A DNA stretch of 64,000 bases from Malachius bipustulatus (taxonomy: Eukaryota > Arthropoda > Insecta > Coleoptera > Melyridae): contig OU342633.1 in the NCBI GenBank assembly GCA_910589415.1, positions 39,376,210 through 39,440,209 on the forward strand, read 5' to 3'. Position numbers and translations under genes: made by a program. Shown one piece after another: positions 31,551-41,122 of the stretch. The stretch's first letter is position 1. Every line of letters starts with the position of its first letter. The notes beneath the pieces are model-generated. The model saw only the letters and a list, made by a program, of their open reading frames with translations. It was not told the DNA's origin and searched no databases.

Positions 31551-31796
31551 ATGGAGTCCAAAGAAATCCTGTTTGCCGTTATTGCATTTGCTCTGGTAGC
31601 ATCCCTGTATGCGCGAAATGCTCTTAGAATTGACGAGTCTGATCAAACCATGGCTAATAATGAGATGAGCAATCTTGAAACGAAATCGCTTGATGGTTCC
31701 CAAAGCAACTTGGAGACTGAAATGACGACAAATATCCAAACGACTCCGCAGGGATGGATGATGGCAGGTGTTCCAACACCGCTGCCTTCACAATAG
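31551..31796 (+). CDS. Secreted peptide copy 4 (81 aa)
   Basis: Signal peptide EILFAVIAFALVASLYA (residues 5-21), then RNALRIDESDQTMANNEMSN and LETKSLDGSQSNLETE, ending WMMAGVPTPLPSQ. The dibasic site has become TK, so cleavage at this position is unlikely. The tail shares a PTPxP motif with copy 3 but has about ten extra residues (IQTTPQG region). The reading frame is intact. However, the TATA box is altered, the upstream promoter is truncated, and a 2.4 kb transposon begins at the base after the TAG stop, so the gene may be declining. The ATG lies 17 nt after the TTTCAG acceptor. Confidence 0.7.
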   Translation: MESKEILFAVIAFALVASLYARNALRIDESDQTMANNEMSNLETKSLDGSQSNLETEMTTNIQTTPQGWMMAGVPTPLPSQ

Positions 31797-32067
31797 CACA
31801 GTATAGAGCCAGGCAGTAAGGACATAGGCCGATTTTGACTGGGACGCGCATGTCTCAAAATCTACTCCTTTTCAAAATGGCGGCGCAATAACAGCTGATA
31901 AACGTCACAAGCAAACGTGGTAACCAAACTTTCAAATTCAAATTCGATCAAACTATTCGGTAGTTAGCTGTCGTCACAGGAACACGTACTGATTATTTAT
32001 TATTAAATAACATTAAATAATAAGTACCATGACCGATACTATAGTACGAAAAGGTGATGCTCTGCCT

Positions 32068-33233
32068 CCAATAATTATTGTAGGTCATGTTCTGCTGTTA
32101 TGGTTGGGCTAAGTTTTTTCTCATTTCCGAAGGATCCAGAAAGGTAAGTAAAATATATTTCCTTGTACTCAATTGTTATTTTAAAGAATGGGAATATAAT
32201 CAAATTTTTAAAATCACTACCATGAACAGATTTGGGTGTACCCAGATATGACACTGAAGAGTGTTCTGAATGAGTCCACATATGTGTGGTTACCTTATAT
32301 TATTTTTACGGGATTAATTTCTTGTAGATGCAGAATATGGACCATTAATGCCGGCAGGAAGGACTTCGTGGTTAAAGGGCCCGAGTATTGCAATAAAAAT
32401 TGAAAATTGTGTGGCTGGCACTTCGAGACCATCATGTTTCTCAACCTGGAGAGAACGCGGTTACATGGACATGCGGTGTCTACAATATTCACCTGGAAGT
32501 CTGGTTCGTACTTGAAATGTATATTTACCTTGATTCAGATTGCGTAATTATTTACCTTCACTAGACTGTGATTACATTAGGGGGGGACAAGTGCCGATTT
32601 TTTCAGGCAGGAAGGGCCCCCGATATTCATGATTATTGTAATTTACCATTAGTATTCATTTTAAATTTTCGCTTACAGACAAATCAGGAGAAAGTCAACC
32701 TGGTGGCACAGTAGCAGAACAAGCAGAGCAGTGTTCTTCAATATTCACCTGGAAGTCTGGTTCGTACTTTAAATATGTATATTTACCTTGACTTAGATAG
32801 TGTAATTATTTTCCTTCAATAGACTGTGATTAACATTAGGGGGGGGCGAGTGCCGATTTTTTCAGGCAGGAAGTACCCACGATATTTATGATTATTGTAA
32901 TAATTTACCTTTAGTATTCATTTTAAATTTTCGCTTACAGACAAATCAGGAGAAAGTCAACCTGCTGGCACTCCATCAACGTCGGCAGTAGCAGAAGAAG
33001 CAGAGCAGTGTTCAACTGCAACGGTCGACACTCAGACTCCCAGGTGTCTTTCTACATACACACCTCGGAAGGTGAAGCTCCGGAAGCAGCTACAAGCTAT
33101 CCGTAGGCGGACAATATGCGAGACATCGAATGAAGATCTTGAAGACCTTGAACCGTTTTTTGAAATGTGCGACAGGTTTTTGCCAAGTAACCTAGCTAAT
33201 TTTGTTAAATTACAGGTTTTATTCATAATTGAA
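32068..33233 (+). pseudogene. Degenerate THAP-transposase gene remnant
   Basis: Exon-like 32068-32143 reads NYCRSCSAVMVGLSFFSFPK then DPER before GTAAGT, the first half of a THAP finger. After TTGTAG at 32327 the second half follows (CRIWTINAGRKDF, then an in-frame TGA, then LCGWHFETIMFLNLERTRL), keeping the tryptophan and the C..H of the finger. A third segment (about 32941-33214) after a CTTACAG acceptor reads ...YTPRKVKLRKQLQAIRRR and FFEMCDRFLPSNLANFVKLQ, resembling the region after the THAP domain. No initiator ATG is in frame and no catalytic domain remains. Confidence 0.65.
32480..33020. repeat. Tandem duplication of about 260-280 bp in the THAP element
   Basis: caatattcacctggaagtct ... 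gagcagtgttc occurs twice (starts about 32480 and 32739), including the intron acceptor and the beginning of the next exon. The first copy lacks the ctccatcaacgtcgg segment of the second. This is a duplication after loss of function. Confidence 0.8.
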
Positions 33234-34435
33234 ACTTGTTTATTTGTTTCAACTTCATGTTATTAAATTATAATTTAAAATGGTACTTGCACGTACCTAC
33301 CTTTCATATATTTCAATTGAGTATGTGTGATTTCTATTTCCTAAACTATCATAAAGAATTTCTTTGGAAAATCCTTGCAAAGTCTTATGTTAATTTTAAA
33401 TATTGAAAACATGTAATATGTAGACAAAATTTATTATTATGATTATTAGGAACGGTTTCAATAAAATATTTCATTCTTTAATTAATATATTTTATTTTTA
33501 TTGTTTACCTGCATTTGCATTCCTTACACCTTAAAAAAAATACCGTGGTCCCGTTGCACAAACGTTTAATTACAGATCTGCCAGATAATTACTGATTTTA
33601 AAATGCCCTGTATTATCCAAATGTTGGTCTGATATTGCTGGAAATGATTACCTATACTCCCTTTTAGAAGAGTTAATTACTGATAAAAAACAAAAGATCA
33701 TTCAAAATATTCACCATATTTTCAAAATTTGCAATTTAATACGATCTTACAGATTCAATCTCAAACATAATTTTAATTTTTCAAAACTTTGTCCAAGTTG
33801 CGTTTTCGTCTGCCCACACTACATATACATATAGGTACGAAATAAAAATACAATTCTCTAAAAGTTTTAAAAACAGATTCGTAAAATAAAATTTTAAACT
33901 TGAAAATATTTTTTTTCTACGATTTTATAACCATTAGTTGTCATTTTCTGTAACTTATAAATTATCTCGACTCATAATGATTTTCAGCAAAGCCATAATT
34001 CAATTGAAATTGGCGCGCATCTTTTGATACCTACTTCGCAAACTCATGAAAAGTTACCAAGTAAATGTTCCAATTTAAGGAGGCCATAGAAATGTAAAAG
34101 TAATTCTACTCCTTTTCAAAATGGCGCAAGGTCACCCAGATTGACTACATGAGAACAAAGGAAAACCGGCCGTATGTCCTTACTGCCTGACTCTATAATT
34201 CTGTGACAATAGTAACTGTTGCATAACTATCACTGCAAAAAAATTTGCCTATGCACATTTGACCACTCTTATGGGCGTTTTCACACTGGCCGACACGACA
34301 CCGGCACGACAACGACACGTCATCAGCACAGCGCCGATACCGACACGATATTGGGATTTTATTTGCACATACTACGACACGGCACATGCAGTTGCCGTGT
34401 AATAACGGTTGTTGCTGTTAGAGAAAAAAAGAGTC

Positions 34436-36652
34436 ATGGTGAAAGTTACCAAAAAATTGTATTTGCTATATTTGTTATATTTGAGGCGCAAAAAAATAAA
34501 TAAGCAAAGAAAGTTATGGGTACATCCAATTATAAAAGTGAGATATTTAGAAGGTACCTATTATAATCTTTTTGAGAAGTTGACTGATGACCCAAACAAG
34601 TTTATTAGTTATTTTCGCATGAGCAAAAATACATTTGATTACATATTAGATAATATAATTAGTAAGATCAAGAAACAAGACACTCACTTTAGAATGTGCA
34701 TACCACCCGAAGAAATGCTTGCAGTGACAATAAGGTAAGTCTTTTACTATAATGAGAAACTAATTTTATTTTAAGTTCAAATGATTACAAATTCAAGTTC
34801 AAATTTAAGTTCAAAAACAGCTCAATGTATACAAAAAAAATTACAAGATTTTTTTCTGATTTAAATCAATAAACTGATAAACAATAAAAATAATATATAA
34901 AAAAAATCTTCTTCATTTCGTATTGTCATTTGCCATAGCTTCATTAAATAGTTCTTGAAACTTATTTCCATTTGCATTGTTTCTCAAAAATATTCCAGAA
35001 GGTTGTTCTGTCGGTTGTTCTTGTTCTGGGTGTTCTATCTGATTTGAAGGAGGGGGCGATTGATAGTCAAAAGTTTGGAGTGAACTTTGATAGGAGTCTG
35101 AGTAGCTCATCACAGGCGAAGGCTGCGGTACATTAGCATAATACTGTTGGCGTTGATTTGAAACACGCTGTTGTTTAATTTTTTTTATAGTTGCTAAAAT
35201 TTCCATTTGCAAATCCATCAATTCTGTTTCATTCATATCTCGTATATACGGAATAAAGGATAAAAGTAATATTTCTTGGTCGGATTGAAGATGCCGCGAA
35301 TTGCAAGCATTTCCTGAACATGGTTCATCTGATTTTTTCCCTTTTTTCAGTTCTAATAGGATTTCACGCTCTATATCATCCAATTTCCTTTTTGACTTTG
35401 TTGGCCGACATTCAGTTGAAGTTGATTGAGAGGTTGATGGAGCAGGCTGCAGCTGCAGCGTTGATATAATTCGCGAAGATGCAGTTGGCAGCTGCGACTC
35501 TGCAAACTCCTCAACTTCAGTGCTGTGGTCTTCTGTTTGAGTCTGACTAAAATTACTTTCTGTCTCATCCTTTTGCACTAGCTTCAGTAAAAATTGGAGA
35601 TGCTCGCTGTATATATAACTTTTTTTTGCTCCTTGGCCAGTTTTTGTTCTTAAAGACCTCAAAAATGAATCCCTAATATTAGTCCATTTAGCTATAATTG
35701 TCTCTCCTGCAAAAAAAAAGAAAACCAAATTAACTATAAATTAATTTTTATTTTTTCTAGATATTTAGCTACCGGGTGCACTCTAACAGAATTGCATTAT
35801 AATTATAGAATTGGGATATCTACTCTCAGCAAAAATATAAACTTCGTGTGTAGCGAAATATGGAATACTTTCCGACCCATTTATCTCAAGGAAATATCAC
35901 AAGAGGACTGAAGAGAAGTAGCCAATGAATATCAACGTAAAGCCAATTTTCCTAGGTGTCTTGGAGCTATTGATGGAAAACACATTCGGATCGAAAACTT
36001 TCCTCATGCAGGATCGATGAATTTCAACTACAAGAAATATTACTCTGTAGTCCTTTTGGCAATTGCCGATGCAGATTACAATTTTTTATTTGTGGATATT
36101 GGAGCATATGGAAAGGATTGTGACTCGTCCATTCTTCAAAATACTGAGTTTTGGAGAAGACTAGTTAACGATGAATTAGACATACCAGAAGCAAAACCTT
36201 TAACACCAGAAATAAACCTGAAAGTTCCTTATGTTTTTGTTGCCGATAATGCGTTTCCAATGAATGAGCATATACTAAAAGACTTCTCAAATCACAATTT
36301 GAGTATCAAACAACGTGTTTTCAACTATAGACTGCATAGAGCTCGTATATATGTGGAATGCGCATTCGGAATTTTAAGCAACAAATGGAGAATATTCCAT
36401 AGAGCAATTAATGTTTCCAAATGTTTTTCAAAAAATATTATAAAAGCTGGTATTGTATTACATAACATAATACGCAAAAGAGATGGATATCGCACTGAAG
36501 ATTTAATTATATCTTCTGGTTCCAAATTACAAAATCTACCACATGTTAAAACACAGTCCCCTAATAAAACTGGGCAAGGCGTGCGCACGTGTTTTGCAAA
36601 TTATTTTGTAAGTAAAGATGGACAATTACCATGGCAGTTATCAAAATTTTAA
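34436..36652 (+). pseudogene. Harbinger DDE transposase (HARBI1-like), one nonsense codon
   Basis: Exon 1 is 34436-34734 (...RLWVHPI-type start, YFRMSKNTFDYILD, KKQDTHFR) with a GTAAGT donor. The intron ends TTTCTAG and exon 2 is 35761-36652 (YLATGCTLTELHYNYRIGIS onward). The catalytic acidic residues are all present: D in CLGAIDGKH (codon 35972), D in VADNAFP (36245) and E in YVECAFGIL (36356). The only visible lesion is a TGA at 35909-35911, where the family usually has tryptophan before the KEIANEF-like stretch. The encoded protein would be about 395 residues, normal for this family. Joining of exons is by frame and splice consensus. Confidence 0.85.
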
Positions 36653-36881
36653 ATTTTAATTAATAAACGAATAAAGAATAATAATAATTGTACTTACCTG
36701 TCTTTTTCTTTTCCGCTTGGGATAATTGGTCATATCCATCCTCCAAATATTGAAATATTTCCTGTCAACTTTTGTCTCGAAGTATTTTGTTTTTGTTGTT
36801 TTCATTGGTTTTATCCCAAATACAGGGCTTAGATTCCACTAGTTCAATTAATGTTACATTGTCGTATTTAAAATTGGTCAT
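34913..36881 (-). pseudogene. Harbinger-associated MADF/BESS protein, one nonsense codon
   Basis: Exon 1 (36881-36698) begins with an ATG and a MADF-like LIELVESKPCIWDKTNENN, then a TGA at codon 39 (36767-36765), then QEIFQYLEDGYDQLSQAEKK and a CAG|GTAAG donor. Exon 2 (35706-34913) continues in phase with ETIIAKWTNIRDSFLRSLRT and ends with a BESS-like motif (QEILLLSFIPYIRDMNETEL) and a Q/P-rich tail. Harbinger elements need such a Myb/MADF-type partner for nuclear import and DNA binding of the transposase. The nonsense codon again falls where tryptophan is normal in the MADF helix. Confidence 0.8.
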
Positions 36882-37127
36882 CTTCTTAGTTTCAACTCAA
36901 AAATTCCCTATTTATCAAAAAATATGGAAAATAAATCGTCGACGACGCGAGTGGAGTGACTGCTGCTTGCCGACACGTCGTTGCCTGTAACTACACGATA
37001 CCAACGGAACGACACGATATCGGTAAGTGTGAAAGCGCTCCCATTTAATTACATGAGCTTACGCATCCACCGGCATCGTTGTCGTTGTCGTGCCGGTGTC
37101 GTGTCGGCCAGTGTGAAAACGCCCTAT

Positions 37128-37202
37128 GTCCTATCGATTCGTACTTCATTGCTATACCCGGCTATGCCATGATTTATACATACATACATATAATTAAACA
37201 TT
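37128..37202 (+). other. Displaced distal 3' UTR of copy 4
   Basis: Right of the Harbinger the sequence resumes as cctatcgattcgtacttcat, matching the copy 3 3' UTR. It is now about 5.3 kb from the stop codon. Confidence 0.65.
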
Positions 37203-37208
37203 AATAAA
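37203..37208 (+). terminator. Poly(A) signal, copy 4 (ancestral)
   Basis: AATAAA at the position equivalent to copy 3 (25723), followed by the conserved TGTTGTTTTATTTG. It is 5.4 kb from the copy 4 stop because of the two insertions. A transcript might instead end inside the transposons. Confidence 0.5.
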
Positions 37209-37763
37209 CATAAGTGTTGTTTTATTTGTAGTTTATAGTCCAATCAAAAAAAAAACTAAGTTATTGCATTTTTTTTATTTTTTATTTTTTTATAAATTTG
37301 CTCTAATTGTATAAATGTTGATTTTTTAATATCCGTCATTTTAGAAAGTGAAAAAGAGCGTAGGTATGTATATAAAAATTTGGCTTTTTTTTTCTATCTT
37401 GAAATAATTCTATTATTAGGTTTGGCAATAACTATCAGAACTTTTGAAGAAAATGAAGAAAATTTGCTAAAACAATAAAAAACAAATCAACAAATGTCTT
37501 GAGGATTATTAGTGTTAGGGGAAAGGATAGTAAATCGACAAAAAAATCCCGAAGAAGTAATGGTTTTCAGCGTTTAGGGGTAGCTTGAGAGGTGCGTAGA
37601 ACGCACAAATTCATGATGATGTTCTCCTCCATCGAAAACGGGAGGTTATCACATCTTAAGACTTTGATCACAGAACTTTCTTGAAAAGATCGGATTAAGC
37701 ACCTCATATACCTAAGTGGCGCAGAGAAACATAGCCAACTTAAAGTGTAGCAATATTTAATTA
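37209..37763 (+). repeat. Unit 4 3' flank shared with unit 3
   Basis: Aligns with 25730-26240 (gttgttttatt..gtagtttata, tagcttgagaggtgcgt, aacg.gaggttatcac). No gene. Confidence 0.6.
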
Positions 37764-38085
37764 TACAGGGTGATTTTGACATCAATCAATTTTTAACACC
37801 TTGTAGAATTCATTAAGACACGCAACTTTTTAAAATAACTTTTCTGCATCAAGTCAAACATAAAAGAAACACAGCCTTTGCTAGTTTAAAAAATGAGAGT
37901 CCAGGCCTGAGATAAATTATTATGGTATCACAGGGATGGACTTTCGACTTTCATTTTTTCAAACTATTAAAGGCTCTATCTCTTTTATTTTTGACTTAAT
38001 TGAGACAAGTCAATTGAAAATGTGGTTTGCCTTAATGAATTCTATACACAGGGTGTTAAAAAATTACTCTACTTAATCACCCTGT
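37764..38085. mobile_element. 322-bp inverted-repeat element, family II, unit 4 copy
   Basis: Starts ACAGGGTGATTTTGAC and ends AATCACCCTGT. The arms extend about 55 bp to gaattcattaag on both sides. The middle includes caaactattaaaggctctat. Same insertion as 26245-26668. Confidence 0.75.
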
Positions 38086-41000
38086 ACTTCCATCTCATTT
38101 TTTTATTGTTTTTTTTTATTATCAGGTTTAAATTGGCAGTGAATTATTTACTTCTAACTCATCTTATAGTTACTGAAAGTTATTACATTCTGAGATAAAT
38201 TATCCAGTAAAATAATTTCATGGGTCTTTAAAGGTAATAACAAACCGGATTTTTTTGTTACATTTTTCTCATACTTACCTAACAGAAGAGAAGAAATATT
38301 TAGCTTTCGTTATCGAACAAACGATTTCGAAGACAAAATTTCTCAGTGACAATTTTCTAACGAACCACATAAATATTCATAACTCTCGAATTCTCTTAGG
38401 GAGTACTTCTGGGAAACGTACAAGGGGGTGACGAGTGGAAAAGAAAAACAGAGAACTTGACTCTAACCCTCTTATATCAAGCAAACAACCCTAAATCAGG
38501 TTACGGACGCGAGTCGAGGTCTCCCAAATGTTAATTTCCCAGTGTTAACTTTGTCCAACTCTGCCAATATTCTCCTGCCAGGCTGCATAAATTTGCATCG
38601 TCCATCAGAACAGTGCCCGTAGTAGAGGGAATACATCCGTTATTCCGCAATGAACTTTAACTACCGAACACTTCAATACAAACGTGAGTTACTCGAACAG
38701 ACGACTTTGTCAAGTACCTACGTGCGACTGAACTTCAGTTAGTTCAGCGTCCTGATTGGAATAACTTATTAATATGAACGTAAAACGGTGAACTAACAGG
38801 GATAGATTCATTTCCCTGGAATTAACATCAAAATGTCTGTTTTGGTTAACAGCACGAATTCAATAACTGGTAGACAGAAACCGGCGATCTCGTGCTAGAT
38901 ATGGTGCCATTGAGACGCACCTACAGTGAGGACGTTTTTAGTTCCCCCTCATTCTTTAAATGTTGAGCCAAATGATTCCTAAAATGAGAAATAATAATGC
39001 ATATAATACGTTCACTGTGCAGCATAATAATATGTCTCCGTCTCCAATATGAAACACAATCTACTTCTACTTTTACGACTACCCCGTATAATACTAAAAT
39101 TTGCGACGGTTAAAAAGAAAGTCATCTCCATATTTTTGAGTAATGGGAGACCCATTTTCCGAGCCATGTTCACAGCAATTCGTCACCCCCGGAACGGGGC
39201 TAGCTGGTATCATCACACCCCCTTAGCATGGCATAGATATATTCAGGATGTCTATGCGCCAGTACCGGGTGTATTTCTTCATTTTGTAGCCTCTCCTTGT
39301 TAAATCGCTCCTATCACTGTGACACATTACCTGCCATATTTCATCTCTATTCCAACCTACAGCAGAGGGGTTAGAGGGGTTAACAAGAAATTCTCTCTCA
39401 TTTTCATTACACGGTCAGATTACAGAATAAAGTTGCGGATGTGCAAACCAACCTGTTTGAGGTAGAAGATTAGAATGACGTAATCTCTCTTTTGAACTCG
39501 CCTAAAAGACTATTTTCCCCGTGTATCTGCGCTCGTAAATACCAGTAACAACCACTAAGCTGGCAGCTTCATTTCCGTTTCGTTTCGTTTCGTCCCTTGA
39601 AGGGATGACCGAATCGAACTACCCACCCAAGTTTTTACAACAATGCCTTAATCAATATAAAAGATTTTAGCACTCTCGTGTCTTGTAGAGACTCTCATTG
39701 TTAATGGAATTAACTAAAATTAAAGTTTTCACCATTTCCCGTACAAATGCAACAAATGCTGCAACAAATCATCATGGAAATTAAAATTTAATACCGAAAT
39801 CAATTATTCTTTCTCAAAGCCTAACATTTTGTGTGCCCTGGTGAAATCAGGGTCAAAATGACCCACCAATAACTCTACGTCACATATCGACGTTTCATAT
39901 AAAATATTGACGTTGTCCCCGAATCGCGAAAATATGTAATAAGAAATTTCAAAACTTTCTATTTTGAGACGTTTGAAATAATTTGATCTTTCCCATTCCC
40001 AAAATCCCTGCAGGGGGAATCCCCGTCTAGACATGAAATTTGACTCATATTATGTCCAGCTTAAACAAAAGCTCAAACCGATTGATCTTTTGATGGTCAC
40101 CACTTCGCTGAGTAAGCTTCAAATTCAATTTCGACGAGAATATTATCTAGAGCGATAAAGAATCTTTTGATAATTTTTCAAGCAGGGTTGATAATGTAAT
40201 CCGTAGAAATGGGCGAGACAGCTGTTCATGCAAAATTTAAGTGCCCAGAACTCACACACGAACTCGCCATGAAGTCCTGGGACGACTCGGCATCCCAGAG
40301 ACTAGCAAGCAGGAGAGACAACCTTGTCAAAGGAACTGAACTTTTTGATTAACCAAAGAATTCTAAATGTGAAAGGATATTAATGGTAAAACTTCACTAA
40401 TAGTGTTGAGTGAAGCTACCCGCTATGCAAAGAACCGTAATAACGCCGTGAGTAGGTACTGTTTCCAATTTATAAATTGGAAAACCCAAAAAGGGTGTCC
40501 CAGTAACGGGAGGGTTGGTCACTCATACTCATACCGTACTCATTTTGTTAATTCATTCTGTTGCTTCAATAAAACTTTGTTCTATATAAACGAACTATCA
40601 GAGTCCACACGAAAATTCCATTTCAAAGAAAAGCATCTTGAATCAGAAAAGCAATAGTTTTAGTACTCGCTCATGAAACATTGAAGTTCAAGCGCTTGTC
40701 AGATCTTTAATGCAAAATTTGCAAAAAAAAAAATCGAACTAACTATTCGTGCTGCATTGAAGCGCCCCAAAGAAAACTCTTTTATTTATCGCAAAAGAGG
40801 TGGTTCATGATTTTGCATGACTCTATGAGAAGCTCTGCGAGACCGAAGAAACGATGTACCTAATTTCAAAAAAATCATCAACATCCCAAAGGAGCTCCGT
40901 GCTTCTTGGGATGCTGCGCAGTTTTATTTGTTTTCATTATTGACGTCTTTGGTTTTTGACACAGTCTTCTTTTATTTTATGGACTTTTGTTGTAGTATTT

Positions 41001-41088
41001 TGTGTGATTTAAAAACACTTTTCAACTCCTATGACAACTTTCATCTCTAAACGATTTATTACATTCACAAAGCGCCTAATGAACTGGC
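38086..41088. other. Unannotated sequence right of the cluster
   Basis: 38121-38225 is the end of the unit 4 homology. From about 38,230 to 41,088 no gene, RNA or transposon was recognised. Composition is comparatively balanced (notably 38,340-38,760), suggesting single-copy intergenic DNA. Confidence 0.45.
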
Positions 41089-41122
41089 AAAATGAAGTGG
41101 CTTAAAAAAACCACTTCATTTT
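41089..41122. repeat. Short perfect hairpin
   Basis: AAAATGAAGTGG and CCACTTCATTTT are separated by ten bases (cttaaaaaaa). A 12-bp stem; meaning unknown. Confidence 0.7.

Larger units (their letters stand above)
31797..34205 (+). mobile_element. 2.4-kb P/THAP-type transposon after the copy 4 stop codon
   Basis: Ends CACAGTATAGAGCCAGGCAG and ...CTGCCTGACTCTATAATTCTGTG form an inverted repeat (TATAGAG.CAGGCAGTAAGGACATA), flanked by ACAATAG (31790-31796 and 34206-34212). The duplication is 7 bp exact (8 with one mismatch), compatible with the 8 bp expected of P-like elements. It encodes a broken THAP domain and a short downstream exon, then about 900 bp without coding. It is an internally deleted derivative. 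Because the left duplication includes the TAG, the peptide frame was not changed. Confidence 0.82.
34273..37124 (+). mobile_element. Nearly complete PIF/Harbinger transposon (2,852 bp)
   Basis: Terminal inverted repeats of about 45 bp start GGGCGTTTTCACACTGGCCG and continue with cgacacgacaccggcacgac. A 3-bp duplication TAT flanks it (34270-34272, 37125-37127), as expected for Harbinger. It has both standard genes, on opposite strands: a DDE transposase (+) and a MADF/BESS protein (-). Unit 3 shows the empty site (cactcttatatatccattcg). It sits 61 bp downstream of the right-hand duplication of the P/THAP element, inside the copy 4 3' UTR. Confidence 0.92.

Noticed and set aside
35909..36767. 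TGA codons in the Harbinger genes read as selenocysteine or recoded tryptophan
   Set aside because: No stop-recoding signal is visible and insects use the standard nuclear code. Simple nonsense mutation is the better explanation.
41089..41122. Hairpin as an intrinsic terminator
   Set aside because: The genome is eukaryotic, no gene ends here, and the flanking T run is weak. Kept only as a hairpin.
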